This document shows positions 1 through 8,338 of a DNA stretch of 39,901 nt, in pieces (within the stretch, counting starts at the first letter, position 1; the number at the start of each line of letters is the position of its first letter). Both the position numbers and the translations under genes were made by a program. The notes below the pieces were generated by a model. The model ran no database searches, had not been told where the DNA came from, and was given only the letters and a program-made list of their open reading frames with translations. Origin of the DNA: Bacillota bacterium (GTDB lineage: Bacteria; Bacillota; Clostridia; Acetivibrionales; DSM-2933); NCBI GenBank assembly GCA_023430975.1, contig JAEYYB010000103.1:1-39901 (forward strand), written 5' to 3'.

Positions 1-538
1 GAACAGAAACTGCATATAAGGCATATTTGGAAAGGACGAGTTTGCAGTACAAAACAAAGTCCAACACTACACGAATTCCATGGTGTAAATGCAGCGGTGA
101 CATGAGATGAAGGATACTGTTCTTAATTGGGGAGGTCTGGATGATAAGCCTGCGACAAGAAGGATAAATTTCCTACAGAGGTAACCTGTATAGGGATATA
201 CAACTGAACATCCAGAAGTCAGTTCAAGCCGTAGTACTGATTGAGTCTACCGAAAGGATAGGTTAGGGAAGGGCTTGACGGTAGGAGGATAATGAGTTTG
301 GGAGGTGCTGACCTTGTAATGAACACAGACAACCATATGAATTATGGACTATCCGTAATGAAGTAGAGATGGAATCCCGAGGTAACAACGGAAGGGTGGA
401 GCAACGGTCATACGCTAAAAGAAAAAAAGAACTGGCTATTTAACTAGTTCCATTTGATACTTGCCGAACCGCCGTGTACCCAACGGGACGCACGGTGGTG
501 TGAGAGGACGGCGGTTAGCCACCGCCTCCTACTCGATT
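1..538 (+). mobile_element. Group II intron, 3' portion, apparently ORF-less
   Basis: The segment ends with the signature of a bacterial group II intron. A domain V hairpin lies at about 466-500 (arms around ACCGCCGTG and CACGGTGGT, with the usual two-base bulge). A domain VI stem follows at about 507-530, with the unpaired branch-point A just after it in CCTACTC, and the 3' end is at CTACTCGAT near 538. Upstream sequence rich in GAAA-type and purine motifs looks like domains I to III. Domain IV, where the reverse transcriptase gene normally sits, seems to be only a 7-bp hairpin (429-435 with 444-450). No open reading frame exists before position 836. The 5' boundary (GTGYG) is outside the window, so the copy is cut by the window edge. 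If it is mobile, it must use a maturase supplied in trans. Confidence 0.8.
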
Positions 539-652
539 TGTTTGCGGGTTGACAAAGTTTGATTAGGTAAGGTAATAATATTCTATATGTTCCTTAGTAG
601 TTTAGTTATGATTTTAAATAGCTTCAAAGACAATTAAATTTAGTGTATTCAT

Positions 653-755
653 ATTATGAAAAGTGTTAATAATCTTCAATTTGTCAGAGCAAATAACGAA
701 CGCTTTTACGGGATTTGCGATAGACAAATGTAAAAGATCATTCACTTTTCATATA
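653..755 (+). repeat. R1 palindromic repeat, copy A
   Basis: This is a full-length copy of the 103-bp R1 family. The outer arms are TATGAAAAGTG and CACTTTTCATA. The middle holds the conserved CAAATAACGAACG and GGGATTTGCGATAGAC blocks, and the two halves pair along nearly their whole length. It lies between the intron and the small gene at 836. The left tip has one base of difference from the usual TATATGAAAA end. Confidence 0.85.
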
Positions 756-835
756 GATTAAAATTTTTGTTTAAAGAATTTGACTTAGGGTATATATCAA
801 TAAGCAATTAATTATGTAAAAAGGAGGCGTTTCAC

Positions 836-928
836 ATGATGGTATGTTCACCTGAATGGAATGGTTGCAAAGAAGTAGACTTTGAAGAAGATCTTGATGA
901 AACCTCTGAAAAGAGAAAGATAGAATAA
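836..928 (+). CDS. Small acidic peptide, 30 residues, unknown function
   Basis: A consensus ribosome-binding site (AAAGGAGG, 820-827) sits eight bases before ATG, which opens a 30-codon frame ending in TAA. A clear terminator follows within 25 bases, so this looks like a short monocistronic gene. The product starts MMVCSPEWNGCKEVDF and then becomes strongly acidic and basic (EEDLDE, KRK). It has two cysteines (residues 4 and 11) and one tryptophan, and no signal peptide or membrane segment. I do not recognise a family. A precursor or signalling peptide is possible, but no modification or export gene is adjacent. Evidence for being a gene is the ribosome site plus terminator, not homology. Confidence 0.5.
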   Translation: MMVCSPEWNGCKEVDFEEDLDETSEKRKIE

Positions 929-952
929 GCTTATTAATATTAAATGAAAAAT

Positions 953-984
953 AAAATACACGGTTTAATTATCGTGTATTTTTT
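953..984 (+). terminator. Rho-independent terminator of the 30-residue peptide gene
   Basis: A 10-bp stem (AAAATACACG with CGTGTATTTT) with an AT-rich 10-base loop is followed by a T run. It lies 24 bases after the stop codon at 928. Confidence 0.8.
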
Positions 985-1141
985 AGTTTTAATCTATATA
1001 AAATCTAAATAGCCCATCGAGGTACCAATGCATATCTGCTGCGTGGCAGAGGTGCTTTCTGGTTTAATACTTGGCTTTTCTGCATGGCCCTGGTATGATA
1101 TAATAAATATGGAAAGAGAATTAATTTGGAGGGGTCGGCAT

Positions 1142-1603
1142 TTGAGGAATAATGATGGAGAAAAAAGGCGTTTATTAAGGCAGCTTAGGCGAGATCAGGA
1201 AGACTTTAGAAGTGCAGGCAGAAGCTTTATTTATTTTATTGTTGGGATGGCCCTCATTGCTGGTGGACTGTATTTGGTTTTTCAAAATACAATAATCACA
1301 ACTAATTTTACACTGATGAATTTCTTTGGATATACACCACCAACAGGTGTTATTATCTTACCACTTTTAATCGGTGTTGCTATGCTGTTCTTCAATAGTA
1401 AATCTATACTGGGATGGATTATTACAATCTTCGGCATTGTGTCAATTGTGCTTGGATTAATTATGACACTTCGTATGCACTTTGGTGCGGTTACTTTATA
1501 TCAAGGGTTAATAATGTTCGGTTTACCGTTTGCAGGGGCCGGTTTGGTACTTAAGGCCCTAGCTGGAAGTAGAAGCAAAGGCGATGAAGATAGTGAAATG
1601 TAA
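1142..1603 (+). CDS. Small multi-spanning membrane protein, unknown function
   Basis: The frame is open from 1028, but I place the start at TTG 1142. A ribosome site (GGAGGGG, from about 1128) stands seven bases before it, and a TATAAT box at about 1097-1102 inside the longer frame suggests that transcription begins downstream of 1028. The resulting protein of about 153 residues has a charged N terminus (EKRRLLRQLRRDQEDFR). Four hydrophobic helices follow, at roughly residues 27-48, 64-83, 85-108 and 117-138, and the tail is hydrophilic and acidic. No catalytic motif is visible and I cannot name the family; it resembles the many small DUF membrane proteins of clostridia. tRNA-Arg lies downstream with its own promoter. 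Confidence 0.65.
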   Translation: MRNNDGEKRRLLRQLRRDQEDFRSAGRSFIYFIVGMALIAGGLYLVFQNTIITTNFTLMNFFGYTPPTGVIILPLLIGVAMLFFNSKSILGWIITIFGIVSIVLGLIMTLRMHFGAVTLYQGLIMFGLPFAGAGLVLKALAGSRSKGDEDSEM

Positions 1604-1633
1604 TATTTGGATAAAAATAACATTAAATTATGC

Positions 1634-1662
1634 TTGAAAAATTCAAATTAATCTTGTATAAT
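1634..1662 (+). promoter_or_regulatory. SigA-type promoter for tRNA-Arg
   Basis: TTGAAA (1634-1639), a 17-base spacer and a perfect TATAAT (1657-1662) stand 25 bases before the tRNA gene. Confidence 0.8.
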
Positions 1663-1687
1663 ATATAAGTCCTAATATTTATCGCTT

Positions 1688-1764
1688 GTGCCCATAGCTC
1701 AGCAGGATAGAGCGTCGGTTTCCTAAACCGCAGGCCGGAGGTTCGAATCCTCTTGGGCACACCA
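1688..1764 (+). tRNA. tRNA-Arg (anticodon CCT)
   Basis: The acceptor stem GTGCCCA pairs with TGGGCAC; discriminator A and an encoded CCA follow. The D arm has AGCTCAGCAGGATAGAGC, the anticodon loop is TTCCTAA, giving CCT (reads AGG), and the T loop is TTCGAAT. It has its own promoter and terminator. Confidence 0.95.
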
Positions 1765-1766
1765 CG

Positions 1767-1800
1767 AAAACCGCTTACCGGAATGGTAGGCGGTTTTGTT
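1767..1800 (+). terminator. Terminator after tRNA-Arg
   Basis: The stem AAAACCGC...GCGGTTTT with an inner ACC/GGT pairing is followed by a short T-rich tail, directly after the CCA end of the tRNA. Confidence 0.8.
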
Positions 1801-1839
1801 ATGTTTTAGGAAAGGTTGACATAATAGTATTGGTACTAA

Positions 1840-2391
1840 TCACTCTCTTCTTTTGGGAATCATTTCTGTTACAATGACCGCCAAATCCTTTGGAGATACC
1901 TTCATATCATCTTCCAGCCATTGCTGGATCACACCTATGCACCCTGATAACATATAGGGCCTTTGATAATGGAGCTTTGATAAGGTATCATCAACTGGGA
2001 GCAGGGATTGTTTTATAGTGTGTTTAAGTTTTTCAATAAAGGTATAATCACCATCTGGACCAAGCAATATCTTGCATAGTTCAGCGTTATGCTGCACAAA
2101 TTCAAAGAGATAAGTAAAAAAGGATATAAGATTATTATGGATTGTAGGCTCTTTAAAAAACTTCTCTGCGGTGGAAATGAAGTCAGTAAGCATTTCAGTT
2201 TCAATCTGTTCAACCATGTCAAATATATCCTTGTAGTAAAGGTAAAAGGTTGATCTGTTAACGTCAGCTAAATCAGTGAGTTCCTTTACTGTAATATTAC
2301 TGATCTTTTTTTCAGACATAAGCTTTGTTAAACTCTGCATCAGCATTTTTTTAGTTCTGCGTATGCGTCTATCAACGTTTTGTTCCTGCAT
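1840..2391 (-). CDS. TetR/AcrR-family transcriptional regulator
   Basis: The protein has 183 residues. The N terminus (about residues 8-55) is a TetR helix-turn-helix: RRTKKMLMQSLTKLM, then ITVKELTDLADVNRSTFYLYY, the recognition-helix pattern of this family. The rest is an all-helical ligand/dimer domain of the clostridial type with the TetR_C-like ending. It is read divergently from the large YhgE-type gene, with about 227 bases between the two starts, so autoregulation and repression of that neighbour are likely. The ligand cannot be predicted. TetR regulators next to YhgE/Pip proteins are a common clostridial arrangement, which supports the pairing. Confidence 0.9.
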   Translation of the reverse strand: MQEQNVDRRIRRTKKMLMQSLTKLMSEKKISNITVKELTDLADVNRSTFYLYYKDIFDMVEQIETEMLTDFISTAEKFFKEPTIHNNLISFFTYLFEFVQHNAELCKILLGPDGDYTFIEKLKHTIKQSLLPVDDTLSKLHYQRPYMLSGCIGVIQQWLEDDMKVSPKDLAVIVTEMIPKRRE

Positions 2392-2440
2392 AAAAATTTC
2401 CTCCCAATAATTTTTAATACAATAATTTCCTTAAAAATAA

Positions 2441-2537
2441 TCGACAGATGTTGATTATGTGTTGAATAATCAGCGAAACCATACCACATTAATGATTGAA
2501 GTTACACTATACACATTCTATAATATACACATGTCGA
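2441..2537. promoter_or_regulatory. Candidate operator region between TetR and YhgE genes
   Basis: The divergent intergenic region carries TCGACA at 2441-2446 and its reverse complement TGTCGA at 2532-2537, with two similar ATTATG/AATAATC motifs between. These are plausible half-sites for the TetR protein, but I see no single compact palindrome, so the call is tentative. Confidence 0.25.
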
Positions 2538-2618
2538 ATAAAATACAAGCGTTATTTTATGTATTGTAATCTTTAAGGGCATTTACATAAAATGTTGGTA
2601 GCAAGGAGGGTAAATAAA

Positions 2619-5495
2619 ATGAGTATTAAAGAAGGGAAAAATAGAAAGAAGGTAATGATTGCCTTAGTTGCTGTGATTATCGGTGTACTGTTGGTTCCAA
2701 TGATTTATTGTGCCATTTATCTTAGCAGTGTTTGGGATGTATACGGTAAGCTTGATAAGGTACCTGTGGCTTTTGTAAATCTGGATAAATCAGTTACAAA
2801 GGATGGGAAAGAATACGCATTAGGTAATGAGGTAGAGAACAGTCTTAAAGACAACAAAAAAGTGGGCTGGAAGTTCGTAAACCTGGAAGAGGCTGTGAAG
2901 GGCTTGGAAGGGAAAGAGTATTTTGCAATAATAGAAATACCTGAGGATTTTTCTCAAAAAATAGCTCAGGCACAAGATGGTAGCTTTAATAACCCAGAAA
3001 TAATATATAAGGGCAATCAAGGTAAAAATTTTGTTATATCCCAAGTTACTTCAAGGGTCGCAGAAAGCATTAAAGCTGAGGTAAATTCCAGCATTCAAAA
3101 GGAAATTTCCAAATCTTTGGTAAATAGTCTATACGATATTAAAGTTTCTATAAAAGATGCCGGTGATGGGGTAGGAACTCTTCAATCAGGCACTCAGAAG
3201 CTTGCGGACGGAAGCTGGGAGTTGGCTAATGGACTTGGAAAGGCTGTAAGCGGATCAAAACAGCTTGAAGAAGGCTTGAGGAAGGCTGCTGACTCAACAG
3301 CAAAACTCCAGGATGGTACAGGGAAGCTTTTGGATGGAAGTAAGGAATTGGCAGCAGGTACTGAAAAGGCATTTAAAGGTTCAGCCCAGCTTGAAAGCGG
3401 TCTTAGGACTGCAGCAGATTCAACAGCGAAACTCCAGGAAGGCACAGGAAAGCTTTTAGACGGAAGCAAGGAATTGGCGGCTGGGGCAGAAAAGGCATCT
3501 AAAGGGTCGGCTCAGCTTGAAAATGGATTGAAAAGTGCAGCTGAATCTGTAGCAAAATTACAGGGAGGAACGGTAAAACTTGTTGATGGAAGCACTGAAT
3601 TAGCAAATGGCATCGGTAGTGCAGCAGAAGGTTCAAAACAGCTTGCAGATGGTTTGAAAAAAATTACTGACGGACAAATAAAAATTATGGGTGGTGCCAG
3701 TTCTCTAGGTGAAGGACTTAACACTTTTAAAAGCAGTTTAACTGCATCTAATGATCAGGTTTCTCTGCTGGTAAAAGGGGCTTCAGACCTAAACAGCAAT
3801 GCTGGACTTATTTTGCAGGGGGCGGAAAAGATTGACACTGGTCTTAATAGCGGACTTACTGCATTGGCAGATGGTCTGAAACAATCCTCAGGAGGCATTA
3901 GCCAGGCAATTTCAATAATGAATGCTCAACTTGAAAGCATTAATAATTCCGGTTTAAGCCAGGAAGAAAAGGATAAGCAGTCAGCGGCAATTATGGCAGC
4001 GACTATTACGGCTATAGAAAATATTAATAATCAAATAAGTACTAATATTGAACCACAGATTAGATCAACAGCATCTGCAGCACATCCGCTGGCAGTTAAC
4101 CTAAAACAACTGCAGCAAGGCACACAGCAAATTTCAGAAGGTACCGGGAAGCTGGCGGTTGGGTTAGCCGAAACCCAAACTAAAGCAGCTGCCGGGGTTG
4201 ATAAATTAATAAATGGATTAAATGAAATCCAGTCCGGAAACAGCGGTCTACTAAATGGATTAAATACTGCCGCCCAAAAGACAGGAGATCTCGCAAACGG
4301 ATTGGAGAAGCTGAGTGGCGGAGCGGTATCGTTGAAGGATGGCTTGAAAACTGTTAATGACGGTAATATAAGCTTAAAAGACGGATTAAACACTGCAGCC
4401 ACAAAGACAGGTGAGCTTTCAACCGGCATGATAACACTCAGTGCTGGAATTACGTCATTGAAAGATGGTTTGGAAACTGTAAATAATGGAAATATTGCTC
4501 TGAAAGACGGATTAAATACTACAGCGACAAAGTTAGGCGAACTTTCAGGCGGTCTTAAATCTCTTAGCAGCGGGGCAGCATCGCTAAGGGATGGTTTGGA
4601 AACCGTAAATAATGGAAATATAAGCTTGAAAGAAGGATTAAATACTGCTGCCGGCAAGACAGGTGAGCTGTCAGATGGATTAGGGAAGCTGGCAAGTGGT
4701 GTAGTATCTTTGAAGAATGGTTTACAGGATGCTGATGAAGGAGTAGTAAAACTTAAAGATGGCTTGAACAGCGGTTATAACAAGTTAAACGACAATCTTA
4801 AGTTCGACTCTGAGAATATGTCGACGTTTGTCTCGGAGCCTGTAAATGTTAAAGATGAATCCATTAATCATGTTGAACGTTATGGAGAAGGTTTGGCACC
4901 GTATTTTATATCACTGTCCTTGTGGATAGGTGTTATGCTGATGAATTTGGTACTCACCCTCGGCAAAACCCTGAAATTGTTTAGAAGCAAGTTTATGAAC
5001 AGCTTTAGCGGTAAGTTCCTCGCAGGTGCTTTGTTAGCAGTGATAGAAGCTTTGATCTTAAGCTTTGTACTTGTAAGATGGATGGGGATTGGCCCTGTGA
5101 GTGTACCATGGCTCTATTTGACCAATATATTTATTGCGATTGTATTCTTTGGTATTATGTATGGGGTGTCGCATGGATTGGGAGTTTTAGGGGCTCCGAT
5201 AATGTTCTTGGTATTAATATTCCAGTTGGCATCATCGGGAGGTACATTCCCCATAGAAACTGCACCAAAATTCTTTGGGGTAATTGGAGAAGTATTACCA
5301 ATGACTTATACAGTAGATGCATTAAGGATGGTAATATCGGGAGTAAATTCAGCCATACTGGGCAATGATATCAGAACATTACTGATAATTATGGTTGCAT
5401 GTTTGTGCGGCGGGTTAATCATAAGGTCAATTATCAACCTGGGTAAAAAGATGCACAACAAAGTATTGGTAAGAAATTTGGCTTCCGAAAACTAA
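2619..5495 (+). CDS. YhgE/Pip-family membrane protein with long repeat stalk
   Basis: I choose ATG 2619 over 2592 because AAGGAGGG (2603-2610) lies eight bases upstream; this gives 958 residues. One membrane helix near residues 12-35 is followed by the YhgE N-terminal domain (PVAFVNLDKSV). A very long extracytoplasmic stalk of short repeats of the type GLxxAAxxxxxLxxGxxxLxxG runs from about residue 190 to 725. The C terminus, from about residue 757, has five or six membrane helices of the ABC-2 type, including the SGGTFPIE motif. The family includes lactococcal Pip (phage infection protein) and Bacillus YueB/EsaA-type proteins, which serve as phage receptors or type VII secretion components. 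No WXG100 or EssC gene is nearby, so a secretion role is not supported here. The divergent TetR gene is the likely regulator. Confidence 0.88.
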   Translation: MSIKEGKNRKKVMIALVAVIIGVLLVPMIYCAIYLSSVWDVYGKLDKVPVAFVNLDKSVTKDGKEYALGNEVENSLKDNKKVGWKFVNLEEAVKGLEGKEYFAIIEIPEDFSQKIAQAQDGSFNNPEIIYKGNQGKNFVISQVTSRVAESIKAEVNSSIQKEISKSLVNSLYDIKVSIKDAGDGVGTLQSGTQKLADGSWELANGLGKAVSGSKQLEEGLRKAADSTAKLQDGTGKLLDGSKELAAGTEKAFKGSAQLESGLRTAADSTAKLQEGTGKLLDGSKELAAGAEKASKGSAQLENGLKSAAESVAKLQGGTVKLVDGSTELANGIGSAAEGSKQLADGLKKITDGQIKIMGGASSLGEGLNTFKSSLTASNDQVSLLVKGASDLNSNAGLILQGAEKIDTGLNSGLTALADGLKQSSGGISQAISIMNAQLESINNSGLSQEEKDKQSAAIMAATITAIENINNQISTNIEPQIRSTASAAHPLAVNLKQLQQGTQQISEGTGKLAVGLAETQTKAAAGVDKLINGLNEIQSGNSGLLNGLNTAAQKTGDLANGLEKLSGGAVSLKDGLKTVNDGNISLKDGLNTAATKTGELSTGMITLSAGITSLKDGLETVNNGNIALKDGLNTTATKLGELSGGLKSLSSGAASLRDGLETVNNGNISLKEGLNTAAGKTGELSDGLGKLASGVVSLKNGLQDADEGVVKLKDGLNSGYNKLNDNLKFDSENMSTFVSEPVNVKDESINHVERYGEGLAPYFISLSLWIGVMLMNLVLTLGKTLKLFRSKFMNSFSGKFLAGALLAVIEALILSFVLVRWMGIGPVSVPWLYLTNIFIAIVFFGIMYGVSHGLGVLGAPIMFLVLIFQLASSGGTFPIETAPKFFGVIGEVLPMTYTVDALRMVISGVNSAILGNDIRTLLIIMVACLCGGLIIRSIINLGKKMHNKVLVRNLASEN

Positions 5496-5567
5496 AAATT
5501 CAGGATGCAATGTTAAAATTGATGAGGTGTAGGATATTCCTAGAAATGTAAATAAATATTAATATAA

Positions 5568-5608
5568 AAATATGGATAATGGGATTTTATTTCATTATCC
5601 ATATTTCT
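5568..5608. terminator. Bidirectional terminator between YhgE-type gene and hypB
   Basis: A 14-bp perfect stem (AAATATGGATAATG with CATTATCCATATTT) lies between two convergent genes. T-rich flanks on both sides allow it to stop transcription in either direction. Confidence 0.8.
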
Positions 5609-5621
5609 ATTTAAAGATGTA

Positions 5622-6275
5622 CTAAAAAACTCTATTATGTTTTTTCATTAACCACTCGATCAATGAATCGATACCTTCGCCTGTTCTGCAGGAAACCTCT
5701 ATAATAACGGCCTTTTGGCTCAAGGCTTGTACACCCTTATAGAACATTTCCTTGTCAAAATCGATATATGGCATGAGATCAGTCTTATTAAGTACGATTA
5801 CATCTGCAGCTTCAAACATGGATGTATATTTAAAAGGCTTGTCATGACCTTCGGGAACACTTGCTATGACCATCTTAATGCTTTCTCCGAGATCGAAGGT
5901 TGAAGGGCACACAAGGTTGCCCACATTTTCTATGAATACAATTGAATTGTTATCAATATTAAGATCCGGCATAACTGTTTTTATCATGTTTGCATCAAGA
6001 TGGCATCCCCCGCCGGTGTTTATCTGAACTACCGGAATTCCTATGGCATCAACCTTTTCAGCATCAATGCTTGATGCTATATCACCCTCAATAACCCCCA
6101 TACCAACCTTGCCTTTAAGTGCATCAATAACCTTTAGAATTGTACTGGTTTTTCCTGCACCCGGTGATGCCATAATGTTTAAAACTGTGATTCCTTTTTC
6201 ATCAAATGCTTTTCTGTTGTCTTCCGCTATTTGCTGATTGGCATGCATTATATTTTTTAATACTTTTATTTCCAT
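5622..6275 (-). CDS. hypB: HypB, hydrogenase/urease nickel-insertion GTPase
   Basis: The protein has 217 residues, the normal size for a HypB without the His-rich N-terminal extension. It has the P-loop SPGAGKT (residues 37-43), the metal-site pair C91-H92 in GGGCHLDAN, C123 in CPSTFDLGE, and the guanine motif NKTD (163-166). HypB hydrolyses GTP while delivering nickel to [NiFe]-hydrogenase with HypA. The usual partner hypA and the hydrogenase genes are not in the window. The gene instead lies 21 bases downstream of a TRIC-channel gene on the same strand, probably one transcript. Clostridia also carry isolated hypB genes whose target is unclear. Confidence 0.93.
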   Translation of the reverse strand: MEIKVLKNIMHANQQIAEDNRKAFDEKGITVLNIMASPGAGKTSTILKVIDALKGKVGMGVIEGDIASSIDAEKVDAIGIPVVQINTGGGCHLDANMIKTVMPDLNIDNNSIVFIENVGNLVCPSTFDLGESIKMVIASVPEGHDKPFKYTSMFEAADVIVLNKTDLMPYIDFDKEMFYKGVQALSQKAVIIEVSCRTGEGIDSLIEWLMKKHNRVF

Positions 6276-6296
6276 AGGCCCGCCTCCATTTCTTCA

Positions 6297-6926
6297 CTAT
6301 TTGCCGTTCTGAATACTGTTGCTGTCAGTCTTCAGCACAGGCAAATTGATGTTAAAATACATTGATATGCTTCTTACTGCAAAAACAATAAGGATGCATA
6401 AATATATATTTATTACACTATCCAGTCTATTATACAGGATGTAAAATGAAAAAGCACCTATTATGGAAGCTAATGCATATATTTCTCCTCTAAATATCAA
6501 GGGAACTTCATTTACCAGCATATCTCTTATTATACCTCCACCTACTCCTGTTAAAACTGAGATGAATATTATGCCTGTAAAGGGAACATTTAGAAGTATG
6601 CATTGGTATGCCGTCAGCACAGTAAATGTTCCTAGGCCAAGTGCGTCAAATATCTGTATAAATACGGTGATTCTGGTTATAAACTTATACAGCAGGCAGG
6701 TCAATATAGTGGATATAACAATGGTTGTCATATATGTTGTATCTGTAAAGAGCACAGGCATTCCTCTGTTTAGTATGACATCCCTTATCAGACCACCACC
6801 GCAAGCTGTAAAAACCCCGAGAACGAATAACCCGAAAAAATCAAGCTTGTTTTTAATTCCCATTAATATGCCGGATATAGCAAAAGCGGCTGTTCCGGCG
6901 ATATCCATAATATCTATAAAATTCAT
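6297..6926 (-). CDS. TRIC-type (YicG/UPF0126) cation channel family protein
   Basis: This 209-residue membrane protein has about seven helices and the internal duplication typical of the family. The glycine-rich GGGLIRDVILNRGMP in the first half is repeated as GGGIIRDMLVNEVP in the second. Bacterial TRIC proteins are trimeric monovalent-cation channels. The start ATG 6926 has an upstream GGAGTGATG-type site. The gene precedes hypB with a short gap, suggesting co-transcription; a shared role in metal or ion balance is only an inference. Confidence 0.9.
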   Translation of the reverse strand: MNFIDIMDIAGTAAFAISGILMGIKNKLDFFGLFVLGVFTACGGGLIRDVILNRGMPVLFTDTTYMTTIVISTILTCLLYKFITRITVFIQIFDALGLGTFTVLTAYQCILLNVPFTGIIFISVLTGVGGGIIRDMLVNEVPLIFRGEIYALASIIGAFSFYILYNRLDSVINIYLCILIVFAVRSISMYFNINLPVLKTDSNSIQNGK

Positions 6927-6977
6927 AAGGGCATCACTCCTGCCTTCCTGTTTTAAAGTTCATTTATACTGTGTTTT

Positions 6978-7080
6978 TATATGAAAAGGGAATAACCTTT
7001 TACATTTGTCTGTCGCAAATCCCGTAAAAGCGTTCGTTATTTGCTCTGTCAAATGTAAGATTATTAACACTTTTCATATA
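6978..7080 (-). repeat. R1 palindromic repeat, copy B
   Basis: This full 103-bp copy is in reverse orientation relative to copy A. It has perfect TATATGAAAA and TTTTCATATA ends, and contains CGCAAATCCCGTAAAAGCG and GTTCGTTATTTGCTC. It fills part of the 344-bp gap between the divergent TRIC and ytvI genes. The rest of that gap is AT-rich and shows no further gene. Confidence 0.9.
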
Positions 7081-7270
7081 GAATACAAATAGAATTATAT
7101 TTTTTTGATTGATTCAAGTCAATGTTGCTTTTAGGAATAAATATATTAAAAATTTATGTCAATAATAAAAATGATAGTGTCTTTTATTATATGCTGTATT
7201 ATAATAGTATATAAAGTTATAGTCACCAACATCTAAAACGATATTTCTATTTCGAAGGGTAATATAAAAT

Positions 7271-8338
7271 ATGCATAACTTTGCACAAAAGTACTATAAA
7301 AGTGCATTTAAGCTTTTATTTATAGTGGCATTTTTAGGGATGGTTTATATATCCGTTACTTACCTTATACCTTTTTTTGCACCATTTGTTATCGGTATCC
7401 TCCTGGCGGTGATTAATGAGCCGCTAATAAAGCTTATGGAAAAGAAGATCAAGCTTTCAAGGAAGGTCCTGGCACTTATATCCTTGCTTTTTACCATATC
7501 AGTTTTTGGAGTGTTACTAACAGTTGGCCTTATAAAAATTTATAATGAACTTCTTATATTTAAGGATAATGTAACCAATTATGTAAATAGTACTTCCAGC
7601 CAGATGAATGATTATTTTAGCAAGCTCGAATCTTATTACAACAAGCTTCCATCAGGTATTTCAAGTGCCATAAACAGCAATATAAACAGCTTGGGGCCGA
7701 AAGTACAGGAAATAATAACTTCAATAGTTACGTACCTTATAAACACAATTTCTTCTATTCCAAAATTGACGGTATTTTTGATTGTATCTATTTTATCGGC
7801 TTATTTTATAAGCAGTGACAGGGAGAAAATATATGAGTTTTTCGGAAAGCAATTTCCGGAAAAATGGAGAAATAATTTCCTTGATGTGAAATCAGGAACC
7901 TTTTCTGCACTTTTTGGCTATGCCAAGGCTTTGCTTATGTTGATGTTTATCACATTTGCGGAGGTCAGTATAGGTCTCACAATTTTAGGTGCCGAATATG
8001 CTCTGTTGATGGGCTTTATAGTAGGGCTTTCCGATGCTATTCCGATTCTAGGAACAGGCGTTGTAATGGTTCCGTGGATAGGCTGGAATGTTATAATCGG
8101 TGATTACAGAATGGCCCTAGGCCTTTCTATAATATATGTCCTTGGTGTATTGATCAGGCAGATCCTTGAACCAAAGATTATAGGTGATCAGATAGGATTG
8201 CATCCGCTGGTTACGCTAACAGCTATGTATGTCGGGTTGGAGTTTTTCGGAATTATTGGAATGTTTGTAGGACCTGTTTCAATAATAATACTTAAAAAGC
8301 TTCAGGATTCAGGTGCTATCAGGTTTTGGAATGAGTAA
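7271..8338 (+). CDS. ytvI: YtvI-like sporulation membrane protein (AI-2E transporter family)
   Basis: The protein has 355 residues and seven to eight membrane helices in the AI-2E/PerM layout. Two N-terminal helices (LLFIVAFLGMVYISVTYLIPFFAPFVIGILLA region) come first. An external domain spans about residues 95-155, and a C-terminal block contains GLSDAIPILGTGVVMVPW and GDQIGLHPLVTL, both typical of the YtvI branch. The family exports small molecules or ions; YtvI itself is a sporulation protein of unknown transport substrate. An RBS-like GAAGGG lies upstream of the ATG. The 3' end overlaps the convergent prmC gene by 20 bases. Confidence 0.85.
   Translation: MHNFAQKYYKSAFKLLFIVAFLGMVYISVTYLIPFFAPFVIGILLAVINEPLIKLMEKKIKLSRKVLALISLLFTISVFGVLLTVGLIKIYNELLIFKDNVTNYVNSTSSQMNDYFSKLESYYNKLPSGISSAINSNINSLGPKVQEIITSIVTYLINTISSIPKLTVFLIVSILSAYFISSDREKIYEFFGKQFPEKWRNNFLDVKSGTFSALFGYAKALLMLMFITFAEVSIGLTILGAEYALLMGFIVGLSDAIPILGTGVVMVPWIGWNVIIGDYRMALGLSIIYVLGVLIRQILEPKIIGDQIGLHPLVTLTAMYVGLEFFGIIGMFVGPVSIIILKKLQDSGAIRFWNE

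Noticed and set aside
1688..1764. tRNA-Arg as attachment site of an integrated element
   Set aside because: No integrase, no duplicated tRNA end and no phage genes are visible nearby.
4031..4657. 208-codon frame on the minus strand within the YhgE-type gene
   Set aside because: It is antisense to the repeat region and mirrors its periodicity; no ribosome site. The same applies to the minus-strand frames at 3194 and 3512.
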